Source of the DNA: Desulforamulus hydrothermalis Lam5 = DSM 18033
GTDB lineage: Bacteria; Bacillota; Desulfotomaculia; Desulfotomaculales; Desulfotomaculaceae
Direction of reading: 5' to 3'
Assembly: GCF_000315365.1 (NCBI RefSeq)
Contig: NZ_CAOS01000003.1
Coordinates: forward strand, 558,001-622,000
DNA: 64,000 bases
A program made the translations under genes and the position numbers. This document shows, one piece after another, positions 1-7,819 of the stretch. Under the pieces are notes generated by a model, which did no database searches, had not been told where the DNA came from, and saw nothing but the letters and a program-made list of their open reading frames with translations. The stretch's first letter is position 1. Each line of letters begins with the position of its first letter.

Positions 1-517
<517 letters not shown>

Positions 518-626
518 TTAATTACCCACTCCTTCGGATTTTAAGTATGTCACAATGCAGCAGCCCCTATTAAATTGTATGTCTTATTAGCTAAAATATT
601 TCCACGTTAATTGCCATATCCCTGCT

Positions 627-704
627 GAAAAAGATATTTTTAATATCTTTTTCCAGAGTGTCGACAAACATTATTAGAAAAAGGATATTTTTAATATCTT
701 TTTC
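627..704 (-). terminator. Twin AT-rich palindromes between rpoN and gap
   Basis: Two near-identical palindromes lie in tandem at about 627-653 and 678-704. Each pairs AAAAAGATATT with AATATCTTTTT around a short A/T loop. The second one contains the rpoN stop codon. On the minus strand they follow rpoN and precede gap, so a double terminator is plausible, although the stems are almost purely A-U and would be weak. Binding of a protein dimer is an alternative. Confidence 0.5.
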
Positions 705-2109
705 TTCTGGCGGTGGCAGGAATGCCCAGTTCGTCACGGTATTTGGTAACCGTACGGCGGGATATGTTAATGCCCCTTTGTCCGAACAGTTCGGCAATTT
801 TCTGGTCGCTCAGGGGATTGGCGGGATCTTCCTGCTGAATAATTTCCCGCAGTATTTTCTTCAGGCTCTCGGCGGACACCTGGGCACCGCTGGCATCGCT
901 GAGCCCGCTGGAGAAGAAATATTTCATTTCAAAAACACCCTGCGGGGTCTGCATGTACTTGTTGGAGGTGGCCCGGCTGACGGTGGATTCGTGTACCCCC
1001 ACCAGTTCAGCCACTTTTTTTAAATTGAGGGGCTTCAGGTATTTCACACCGTGCTCCAAAAAATCCCGCTGCAGCTCCACCAGACAATTGGCCACTTTGT
1101 ACAGGGTCAGCCGGCGCTGTTCGATACTGCGAATCAGCCAGGCCGCTGCATTTAATTTTTCCTCCACAAACTGTTTTGTATTCTGATCGGCGGCACTATT
1201 TTCAGCCAGCACGGTGCGGTAGGTCTGGTTAATGGTCAAGCGGGGAACCGCTGCATCATTTACTAAAATAATATACTGGCCGGCCACCTTTTCCACCACC
1301 ACATCCGGCACAATATACCGGATTTCGTCATGTTGGCTGAAATTGCGGCCGGGTTTGGGCTCCAGTTTTCTTAAAATATCCGCCGCCCGCTGCACCTCCT
1401 GGGGGGATACCTCCAGCCGGGCGGCAATTTTAGCCAGCCGGCCGGCGGCCAGGTCTTCCAGGTGATCGGCCACCAGCTGCCGCACCACCGGATTGTTTTC
1501 CTGCAGCACATCCAGCTGCAGGGTTAAACACTCCTGCAAGTTGCGGGCCCCCACACCCGGCGGCTCAAAACCCTGCAGCACCGCCAGGGCCTGCTGCAGC
1601 CTGGCCAAAGGCTGCCGCAGCCGGGCAGCGGCTTCCGCCAGGTCAATGCTCAGGTAGCCCCGGGCATCAAGGTTGCCGATCAGGTAGCGGACAATGCTTT
1701 TTAGTTCCTCATCGGCCCGGCTTAGGCTAAGCTGCATATGAAGATGGTCTGCCAGGGTGGGCGCCTGACTGACAAACTGCTCATAGGCAGGCTGTTCGCT
1801 GACCTCCCGCTGCCCCCGCGGCAGGCAAAAACCCAGGTCGCTGCTGTCGGCAAAATACTCCACCCAATCCGGGTCGAATTCTTTCCTGTCGGCTGCCGGC
1901 GGTTCGGTTTCCCGGGCTGCTTCGGCTTCCTCCGCCCGTTCGCCGTCATGGTCCCGCAGTTCTAACAGGGGATTTTCCAGCACCTGCTGTTCCACATATT
2001 CGGTCAGTTCCAGGGCAGACATCTGCAGTACAGTGATGGCCTGGCGAAGCTCCGGCGTCATAATTAATTTTTGCGTTTGTTCCAAATTCAGGCCAAAGTC
2101 CATTCGCAA
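691..2109 (-). CDS. rpoN: RNA polymerase sigma-54 factor
   Basis: Alternative sigma factor that recognises -24/-12 promoters and needs AAA+ activators. The N-terminus (LNLEQTQKLIMTPELRQAI) is the glutamine-rich activator-interaction region. It is followed by an acidic linker, the core-binding domain, an HTH segment around GVHESTVSRATSNKYMQTPQG, and the RpoN box near the C-terminus (SRRTVTKYRDELGIP). The length of 472 aa is normal. The start is probably TTG at 2109, with GGAGGTG 7 nt upstream; an ATG two codons later is spaced 13 nt. It follows whiA with a 26-nt gap and probably shares its transcript. The tail ARRKRY is encoded inside the first arm of a palindrome. Confidence 0.97.
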   Translation of the reverse strand: MRMDFGLNLEQTQKLIMTPELRQAITVLQMSALELTEYVEQQVLENPLLELRDHDGERAEEAEAARETEPPAADRKEFDPDWVEYFADSSDLGFCLPRGQREVSEQPAYEQFVSQAPTLADHLHMQLSLSRADEELKSIVRYLIGNLDARGYLSIDLAEAAARLRQPLARLQQALAVLQGFEPPGVGARNLQECLTLQLDVLQENNPVVRQLVADHLEDLAAGRLAKIAARLEVSPQEVQRAADILRKLEPKPGRNFSQHDEIRYIVPDVVVEKVAGQYIILVNDAAVPRLTINQTYRTVLAENSAADQNTKQFVEEKLNAAAWLIRSIEQRRLTLYKVANCLVELQRDFLEHGVKYLKPLNLKKVAELVGVHESTVSRATSNKYMQTPQGVFEMKYFFSSGLSDASGAQVSAESLKKILREIIQQEDPANPLSDQKIAELFGQRGINISRRTVTKYRDELGIPATARRKRY

Positions 2110-2135
2110 GATCCATCACCTCCCGTTATTAATGT

Positions 2136-3101
2136 TTATTTGAAAAACTCATCAACAGCCCGCTTGGCCCGCACACTTTCCGCCAAACGCTCCAGCTTGC
2201 GCAAGCGGTGGTTAACGCCTGATTTGCCCAGGGGCGGCTCCCACAATTCCCCCAGCTCCTTCAGGCTGGCATCCGGGTACTGCAGCCTTAATTCCGCTGC
2301 CTCCCGCAGCGGCTTGGGCAATTTAGCCAGTCCCACCGTATCAGCCAGGTATTTAATATTTTCCAGCTGCCGCACCGCCGCGTTGACCGTTTTGTTTAAG
2401 TTGGCGGTTTCGCAGTTAACCAGGCGGTTAACCTGGTTTCTCATATCTTTATAAATGCGGGCGTTTTCAAAATCCAACAGGGCCCCATGGGCCCCCATGT
2501 AGTTAAGACAGGCAATAATTTGTTCACTGCCCTTGAGATAAACAACATACCAGTTTTTGCGGGGGCTAACCCGGGCCGGCAGGTGAAAGCTCTGCATCAG
2601 CCGGGCCAGCTCCAGGGCGTGTTGCTGGCTGTCCGTAATAATCTCCAAATGGTAGGTGCCTTCGGGGTTATTTACCGAGCCGCCGCCTAAAAAAGCCCCC
2701 CTCAGGTAGGCTTTGCGGCAGCACTCCCGGGCAATTAACTCCCGGTTGATGCCTTCTGCGGCAATGGCTGCGCCTGATGCGCCGATCCCCAGGGCTTTAA
2801 AAATTTCCTCGATGCCCGGCTGAGAAGGAATCCGCACCAAATAAACATTGTTTTTGCGCAACCTGACCTTGCGCCGTACCAAAATCTCGGTGGACAAGCC
2901 AAACAGGTTTTTCAGCAATTTAAATATTTTCCGGGCAACGGCGGCATTTTCTGTCACGATGTTCAGCGACAGCTTCTTCTGGCCGCTGATCTGCACACTG
3001 CCGTCCATTTTAATTAAGGCAGCCAGCTCTGCCAGCCGGCAGCAATCTTTGCTGCCCACCACCCGGGCCAGTTCGTTCTTGGTAACTGCCGAGAAGGACA
3101 C
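2136..3101 (-). CDS. whiA: WhiA-family regulator / LAGLIDADG-like DNA-binding protein
   Basis: WhiA is a DNA-binding protein of Gram-positive bacteria, tied to sporulation in actinomycetes and to division and chromosome segregation in Bacillus. The protein (321 aa, normal size) starts [14 protein letters not shown], keeps the duplicated LAGLIDADG-like fold ([25 protein letters not shown]) and ends in an HTH ([29 protein letters not shown]). The start is GTG with GGGAGGGG 5 nt upstream. Just upstream is an extended -10 (TGG TATAAT on the minus strand). The synteny rapZ-yvcK-whiA is that of Bacillus yvcJ-yvcK-yvcL, here interrupted by a polysaccharide deacetylase gene. Confidence 0.95.
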   Translation of the reverse strand: MSFSAVTKNELARVVGSKDCCRLAELAALIKMDGSVQISGQKKLSLNIVTENAAVARKIFKLLKNLFGLSTEILVRRKVRLRKNNVYLVRIPSQPGIEEIFKALGIGASGAAIAAEGINRELIARECCRKAYLRGAFLGGGSVNNPEGTYHLEIITDSQQHALELARLMQSFHLPARVSPRKNWYVVYLKGSEQIIACLNYMGAHGALLDFENARIYKDMRNQVNRLVNCETANLNKTVNAAVRQLENIKYLADTVGLAKLPKPLREAAELRLQYPDASLKELGELWEPPLGKSGVNHRLRKLERLAESVRAKRAVDEFFK

Positions 3102-3118
3102 GACAACCCCTCCCTTTG

Positions 3119-3131
3119 ATCATATTATACC
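3119..3131 (-). promoter_or_regulatory. Extended -10 promoter for whiA-rpoN
   Basis: On the minus strand the sequence TGTGGTATAATATG supplies a perfect TATAAT preceded by TG-N (extended -10), about 20-25 nt before the GGGAGGGG ribosome site of whiA. The -35 match is poor, which fits an extended -10 promoter. It lies beyond the terminator of the upstream deacetylase gene, so whiA-rpoN can be transcribed independently. Confidence 0.55.
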
Positions 3132-3186
3132 ACAGAAAATTGGCACAATATGGCCTTCTTGCAATTTTTGTGCCCGGTGTAGCAGG

Positions 3187-3214
3187 CAAAAAAAAGCTGA
3201 CCGGGTGGTCAGCT
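3187..3214 (-). terminator. Rho-independent terminator after the polysaccharide deacetylase gene
   Basis: Minus-strand hairpin AGCTGACC-ACCC-GGTCAGCT followed by eight T residues. It lies about 140 nt after the deacetylase stop codon and before the whiA promoter. Confidence 0.85.
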
Positions 3215-3236
3215 GTGTTAACAATCTTGGCAAGGC

Positions 3237-3326
3237 GGTGGTTTTATAATCCCCTGCCGGCGACATGTTGCAGCACCGGCAACAGCACTTGAAGGGCGCA
3301 GGAGCTAAAGGGGTTCATAAACCCCC
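3237..3326 (-). repeat. Short derivative of the 209-bp palindromic repeat (copy D)
   Basis: Read on the minus strand this 90-bp segment starts GGGGGTTTATGAACCCCTTT, continues with AGTGCTGTTGCCGGTGCTGC, and ends GGGGATTATAAAACCACC. Both ends and the right internal block match the full copies at 12912-13120 and 53514-53722, but the central hairpins are deleted. It lies downstream of, and in the same orientation as, the deacetylase gene. Confidence 0.8.
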
Positions 3327-3353
3327 GGCAGGATTGGCCGGCCAATCAGCCCC

Positions 3354-4184
3354 TTAATACTTATGCAGCTCCTCAATAAATTTCTCGTTGCTGTAGTGGC
3401 CGGTAACCCGGATGCGGCGGAGCTGGAAGGGGTTGTCCCCGGCTTTGGCCAGGCCCAGCCGGGTGGTGACGGCTGCCCGGTAGCCGGCCTGTTTAACCAG
3501 CTCTGACACGGTGTCGTTGTAGCTGCCGTAGGGGTAGGCAAACACCGTTACCGGTTTTTGCAGGCCGTGTTCCAGGGCGCGCTTGGATTCTTCAATCTGG
3601 TGGCGGGCTACCTCCGGCGGCACTTCCGCCAGGTGGGGGTGATCCACCGTATGGGCCCCGATGGTAAAGCCCGCTTCAGCAAGTTCCCGGATTTCGTGCC
3701 AATCCATCATTTTGTTTGCCGGCTGCAGTTTCTTTTCCACGTCAAAAAAGTTGGTGTTGCCGATGGCTTTGGAAACCACAAAGACTGTGCCGGTAAAGCC
3801 GTATTGCTTCATTATGGGATAAGCAAACTGATAGTTGTCTTTATAGCCGTCGTCAAAGGTAATGACAACCGGCTTGTCCGGCAGGTGCTTCCCCTTTTCA
3901 AAGTGATCTATCACGTCTTCCAAAGAAACAGTTTGATAACCGTTCTTAGACAGGTACCTCATCTGCCACTCAAATTTATCCGGCGGCACCCGCAGCCCCA
4001 GGCCGCCGGTGCGGGGGTCAGGGTTTACTTTATGGTACATTAAAATAGGGATGCCCTGTAACTGGGGGTAACGGGCATCCGAGGGGATGGCTTGCTTCTG
4101 ATACCGGTACCACATGCCTGCGCCGGTAGCAAGTAGGGCTGCAACGGCCAGGCTGACCAGAAAGATTTTTTTTACTGCCGACAC
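3354..4184 (-). CDS. Membrane-anchored polysaccharide deacetylase (carbohydrate esterase 4)
   Basis: Predicted NodB-type metal-dependent deacetylase acting on peptidoglycan or another surface glycan outside the membrane. The chosen GTG start gives MSAVKKIFLVSLAVAALLAT, an N-terminal membrane anchor; GGAGGTGG lies 5 nt upstream, which is better than the longer open frame. NodB motifs are visible: ITFDDGYKDN (catalytic and metal Asp pair), IGAHTVDHPHL (metal histidines) and AYPYGSYND. The sequence GIPILMYHKVNPDP before the domain is typical of the PgaB/YadE-like group. At 276 aa it is full length. It sits between yvcK and whiA, an unusual insertion in this conserved block that links it to envelope control. 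The substrate is not readable from sequence. Confidence 0.9.
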   Translation of the reverse strand: MSAVKKIFLVSLAVAALLATGAGMWYRYQKQAIPSDARYPQLQGIPILMYHKVNPDPRTGGLGLRVPPDKFEWQMRYLSKNGYQTVSLEDVIDHFEKGKHLPDKPVVITFDDGYKDNYQFAYPIMKQYGFTGTVFVVSKAIGNTNFFDVEKKLQPANKMMDWHEIRELAEAGFTIGAHTVDHPHLAEVPPEVARHQIEESKRALEHGLQKPVTVFAYPYGSYNDTVSELVKQAGYRAAVTTRLGLAKAGDNPFQLRRIRVTGHYSNEKFIEELHKY

Positions 4185-4281
4185 TCGGGCCACCTCCAAA
4201 AGAATATTCACGCAGGCCATGGCAACGGGCCGGTGCAAAGCCCCGGCCAGGCAGCTGAAAAACGCTGCCGGTAAGAGCCGG

Positions 4282-5604
4282 TCAGCGCTGCCGGGCCGGC
4301 CGGTAGATTTTCACCGGCGCCCGCTCCAAAAGGGCGGTTTTCGAACCGTAATATATTTCCATCACCGCCCGGGCCAGTTTTTCCGGCTGGTGCCGCACCA
4401 GGTTGCTGTGCTGCACCAGGTATTTGTATCTGATTTGTACGCCCAGTTTAGCCAGGGCGGCACTGTCCACTTTAACCGGGGCCGCCCCCTTATCCCGGTA
4501 TTTTTTCAGCAGGCGCCCCGGGATTGGCTCGCAGTTGACCAAAACCAGATCAACCAGCGGCCCCACATGGTCGAAAATGGCCTGCACATGGTCAGCGGCG
4601 GTATAGCCCTGGGTTTCGCCCGGCTGGGTCATGATGTTGCAGATATACAGTTTGGGGGCCGGCGAGTTGCTAATGGCTTCCGCCATGCCCTGCACCAGCA
4701 GGTTGGGAATTACACTGGTGTAAAGGCTGCCGGGGCCCAAAATGATGAGGTCCGCCTCCTGGATGGCCGCCAGCGCTTCGGGCAGCGGGCGGCACCGGGC
4801 CGGCTGCAGAAACACCCTTTTAATGGGAGTGCGGCTGGCCGAAATATTGCACTCTCCGTACACCAGGGCGCGGTCCGCCAGTTCGGCGCCCAGCACCACG
4901 TTCTCCAGCGTTACCGGCAGCACCTGGCCCCGGATGGCCAGCACCTTGGACAGCGCCCGCACAGCGCCGTCAAAACCGCCGGAAACGTTATGCAAACCGG
5001 CCAGCAGCAGGTTGCCCAGATTGTGGCCCGCCAGTTGGCCGCTGTCAAAACGGTACTGCAGCACTTCTTCCATCAGGCTTTCTTTATCCGCCAGGGCCAC
5101 CAGACAGTTGCGAATATCCCCCGGCGGCAGGATACCCATATCCTCCCGCAAACGGCCGGAGCTGCCCCCGTCGTCCGTCACCGTGACAATGGCGGTAATA
5201 TTGCTGGTATATTCCTTGATGCCTTTAAGCAGGCAGGACAGGCCGGTACCGCCGCCGATGGCCACCACTTTGGGCCCCCGCTTGAGGGAGCGGTGGTGGT
5301 AAATGGTTTCCACCAGCCGTTCTGAGGGGTCCGGCCGGATCACCGTCATCACCGATTTAAAGGCCGTTAACAGCCCGCCCCCCAGCATACCCAGGCCCAG
5401 CAGGGACAGCAAAAGCCCCGTCAGCCAGTGAGGCAAGCCGGTCAGTCGGTCAGTCAGCCAATCCATGGCGGTGCCCATCAGCCCCACCAAACCGCGGTCC
5501 AGCAGCGCCAGCCCCAGTCCCAGCAGCAACATGCCCGCCAGGGCCAGCAGCAGCCAGCGTTTGATGTTCATGCCCGGTGCCAGCCATTTCCATAATGAGG
5601 CCAA
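4282..5604 (-). CDS. yvcK: YvcK/GlmR-family protein with an N-terminal membrane region
   Basis: The CofD/YvcK fold binds UDP-sugars and, in Bacillus, tunes carbon flow into cell-wall precursors. The family signatures VVAIGGGTGLS, TVTDDGGSSGRLREDMG and PPGDIRNCLVAL are intact, and GPGSLYTSVIPNLLV follows. Unlike the soluble Bacillus protein, the first ~100 residues hold two hydrophobic segments (about 18-38 and 66-86), so the domain is probably tethered to the inner face of the membrane. I place the start at TTG 5604, with AGGTGG 5 nt upstream; this removes the overlap with rapZ and leaves 14 nt between the genes. It is coupled to rapZ as in many Firmicutes. Confidence 0.93.
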   Translation of the reverse strand: MASLWKWLAPGMNIKRWLLLALAGMLLLGLGLALLDRGLVGLMGTAMDWLTDRLTGLPHWLTGLLLSLLGLGMLGGGLLTAFKSVMTVIRPDPSERLVETIYHHRSLKRGPKVVAIGGGTGLSCLLKGIKEYTSNITAIVTVTDDGGSSGRLREDMGILPPGDIRNCLVALADKESLMEEVLQYRFDSGQLAGHNLGNLLLAGLHNVSGGFDGAVRALSKVLAIRGQVLPVTLENVVLGAELADRALVYGECNISASRTPIKRVFLQPARCRPLPEALAAIQEADLIILGPGSLYTSVIPNLLVQGMAEAISNSPAPKLYICNIMTQPGETQGYTAADHVQAIFDHVGPLVDLVLVNCEPIPGRLLKKYRDKGAAPVKVDSAALAKLGVQIRYKYLVQHSNLVRHQPEKLARAVMEIYYGSKTALLERAPVKIYRPARQR

Positions 5605-5617
5605 ATTTACCACCTGC

Positions 5618-6484
5618 CTACACTCGCATAATATCACGGTGCCTTACATTTACCCGGCAGCCCTTTTCGGTCAGCACATCGCCCAGTTTATTGGCCAGGG
5701 TTACCGAACGGTGCCTGCCGCCGGTACAGCCAATGGCGATCATCAAGGTGGCCTTACCCTCGTTTTGATAATGGGGAATTAAAAAGGTAACAAAATCAAT
5801 TAATTTTTCCATAAATTCTTTGGTTACATCCTGGTCCAGCACATGCCGCTGCACCGGTACGTCGTTGCCGGTAAGACAGCGCAGTTCCGGAATGTAATGG
5901 GGATTGGGCAAAAACCGCACATCAATCACCAGGTCGGCATCCAGGGGCAGGCCGTACTTGTAACCGAAAGACATGACGGTTATCAGCAAACGGCCGGTCT
6001 CTTTTTCCCCGCCGTACTGGCTGATAATTTGTTCTTTCAACTGGTTATTGGATAGGTTGGAAGTATCAATGATTTTGTTGGCGCGGCCCCGGATTTCCCG
6101 CAGCAGTTTCCGCTCCTCCCGGATCACTTCCAGCACCTGGCCCTGGGTATCCAGCGGGTGACGGCGCCGGGATTCTTTATAACGCCGCACCAGGGTTTCA
6201 TCGGATGCTTCCAAAAACAGTATTTCGTACCGGTAGCCCTGCCGGCTGAGGTCGTGCAGCACCTCGGTGGCCTGGCTGAAAAAGGCCCCGCCCCGGATAT
6301 CCACCACCAGGGCCACCTTATCTATTTTGCCGCCGGACTGGGAAACCAGCTCGGCGAATTTCGGAATGAGGGCCGGCGGCAGGTTATCCACACAAAAGTA
6401 GCCCAAATCTTCCAAGCTCTGCACGGCCTGTGTTTTACCCGCTCCCGACATACCGGTGACAATTAGTAAGCCTGGCTCGGCCAC
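5618..6484 (-). CDS. rapZ: RNase adapter / nucleotide-binding protein RapZ (YvcJ)
   Basis: P-loop protein of the RapZ/YvcJ family. In Enterobacteria it controls GlmZ decay and glucosamine-6-phosphate synthesis; in Bacillus it binds and hydrolyses GTP. Walker A is [10 protein letters not shown] at residues ~11-20. The family motifs [22 protein letters not shown] and [17 protein letters not shown] are present near the middle and C-terminus. The length is 288 aa, typical. GTG start with AAGGGGG upstream. It forms a pair with yvcK downstream and is preceded by a -10-like TATAAT after the terminator of the HPr-like gene. Confidence 0.95.
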   Translation of the reverse strand: MAEPGLLIVTGMSGAGKTQAVQSLEDLGYFCVDNLPPALIPKFAELVSQSGGKIDKVALVVDIRGGAFFSQATEVLHDLSRQGYRYEILFLEASDETLVRRYKESRRRHPLDTQGQVLEVIREERKLLREIRGRANKIIDTSNLSNNQLKEQIISQYGGEKETGRLLITVMSFGYKYGLPLDADLVIDVRFLPNPHYIPELRCLTGNDVPVQRHVLDQDVTKEFMEKLIDFVTFLIPHYQNEGKATLMIAIGCTGGRHRSVTLANKLGDVLTEKGCRVNVRHRDIMRV

Positions 6485-6616
6485 GGCGGCACCCCCTTTA
6501 AGACAAGCTGCGTCATCTCCTTTATTGTAAACGGTACCCGGTAAATTGGCAAACTAAACACTTATCCTGAAGGGGCAGGAATTGCCAGTTATGCTGTTGT
6601 TGCCACCGCCTACCCC

Positions 6617-6648
6617 ATTATAGTAAAATAGCACCCTTTTGGTGCTAT
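6617..6648 (-). terminator. Terminator after the HPr-like gene, with an adjacent -10 for rapZ-yvcK
   Basis: Minus-strand hairpin ATAGCACC-AAAAG-GGTGCTAT followed by TTTTA. The T-tract runs into a TATAAT at 6617-6622 that may serve as the -10 of the rapZ promoter. The -35 match is poor. Confidence 0.6.
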
Positions 6649-6660
6649 GTGCAAAAGATT

Positions 6661-6918
6661 TTAGCTTTGCAGTTCCTTTGCCAGCATCTCCCCCAGCACC
6701 TGCAGGGCCTGTTCGGCATCCGGCCCTTCGGCGGTCAGGGTGATCTCGCTGCCGGCCCGGTGGGTTAATTCCAGCAAACCCATAATGCTTTTGCCGTTAA
6801 CCCGGTAGCCGGCTTTCTCCAGGCTGATGTGGGCCTTGAACTGATGAGCTGCTTTAACAAACCGGGCAGCTGCCTGTGGGTCCAACTTGGTTGTGCTTGG
6901 CAAAATTTTTGTCATCAC
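6661..6918 (-). CDS. HPr/Crh-like protein lacking the phospho-histidine
   Basis: An 85-aa protein with the HPr fold signature RVNGKSIMGLLELTHRAGSEITLTAEG. The conserved regulatory serine (KSIMG, Ser46 of HPr, Ser44 here) is kept. The active-site loop GLHARPAA of true HPr is replaced by KLDPQAA, so His15, Arg17 and Pro18 are all changed. It therefore cannot be a PTS phosphocarrier. Bacillus Crh, which has Gln instead of His15, lies in the same yvcJ-yvcK-yvcL-crh neighbourhood, so a Crh-like regulatory role through HPr kinase is the best inference. GTG at 6918 and ATG at 6915 are both possible starts; AAGGG lies 8-11 nt upstream. Confidence 0.85.
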   Translation of the reverse strand: MMTKILPSTTKLDPQAAARFVKAAHQFKAHISLEKAGYRVNGKSIMGLLELTHRAGSEITLTAEGPDAEQALQVLGEMLAKELQS

Positions 6919-6954
6919 GCATCAGTTCCCTTGTTTGCAATGTTGTTTCCTTCC

Positions 6955-7782
6955 TTAATATTCTCCGTCCCGGGCTGTTCCATCCTCCAGGATAAACCTG
7001 GCAATAACCTCCGCCACCCCGTCCTGGTCGTTGGTCAGGGTAACATAGTCGGCTTTTTCCTTTACTTCCGGCAGGGCGTTGCCCATTACCACCCCCAGGC
7101 CGGCATAGGCCAGCATTTCCAGGTCGTTGGGCGCATCCCCGATGGCAATAACTTGCTGCGGTGTCAGGCCCTGGCGCCGGGCCAGGGTGTCCAGGGCGTG
7201 GCCTTTGGTGGCGGCGGGATGGGAAAATTCTAAAAAGTGTGGCTTGGATTTGGTAACGTGCAAACGGCCGGCAAAATACCGCTGCATTTGTTGCCCCAGT
7301 TGGCTCAGCGCATCCGGTTCTCCCACCAGCAGCACCTTGGTGGGCGGTTCCTGTAAAAAGGCCAGCAAATCGCCCACCGGATGGGGGGTGATGCCGGAAA
7401 TGCGCCGGTAGTTTTCCGCCTCCGGCGTTAGTTTGGCCACATACAGGGTATCGTTAACATAAACATTAATGTGATAGCCCCGGGACCGGGCCAGCCGGAT
7501 TACCTCCCGGGCCAGTTCCAGCGGCACCGGCCGGTGAAGCAGTGTTTCACCGGTGCCTGCTTCCTTTACCAGCGCCCCCTGGTAAGTAATTAAGGGCAGG
7601 TTGAGTTCCAGTTGCCGGGCATAGGGCAGGGCGGAACAATACATGCGCCCGGTGGCCAGGGTTACATATACCCCCGCCTGCCGGGCCCGCCGGATATATT
7701 CCTGGTTGCGCTGTGATATTTCCAGCCGGCTGTTAAGCAAGGTGTCGTCCAGGTCGATGGCCAGCATTTTATACTTGGTCAA
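6955..7782 (-). CDS. HAD-superfamily Cof-type sugar phosphatase
   Basis: Cof/YidA-type phosphatase of the HAD superfamily, usually acting on small sugar or nucleotide phosphates in the cytosol. Motif I is DLDDTLLNS (nucleophile Asp and acid/base Asp). The C-terminal motif IAIGDAPNDLEMLAYAGLGVVMGNA supplies the motif IV aspartates, and a C2B cap sits between them. At 275 aa it is full length. TTG start with AAAGGAGG 7 nt upstream. It ends 37 nt before the HPr-like gene on the same strand and starts 38 nt after uvrC, so uvrC, this gene and the HPr-like gene may be co-transcribed. The substrate is unknown. Confidence 0.88.
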   Translation of the reverse strand: MTKYKMLAIDLDDTLLNSRLEISQRNQEYIRRARQAGVYVTLATGRMYCSALPYARQLELNLPLITYQGALVKEAGTGETLLHRPVPLELAREVIRLARSRGYHINVYVNDTLYVAKLTPEAENYRRISGITPHPVGDLLAFLQEPPTKVLLVGEPDALSQLGQQMQRYFAGRLHVTKSKPHFLEFSHPAATKGHALDTLARRQGLTPQQVIAIGDAPNDLEMLAYAGLGVVMGNALPEVKEKADYVTLTNDQDGVAEVIARFILEDGTARDGEY

Positions 7783-7819
7783 GGGACAGCCTCCTTTATT
7801 AACGGTTATGGTTTTGGGG

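Noticed and set aside
4114-5325. 403-codon plus-strand ORF opposite yvcK
   Set aside because: Shadow of yvcK; composition is typical of an antisense frame (rich in His, Gln and Gly).
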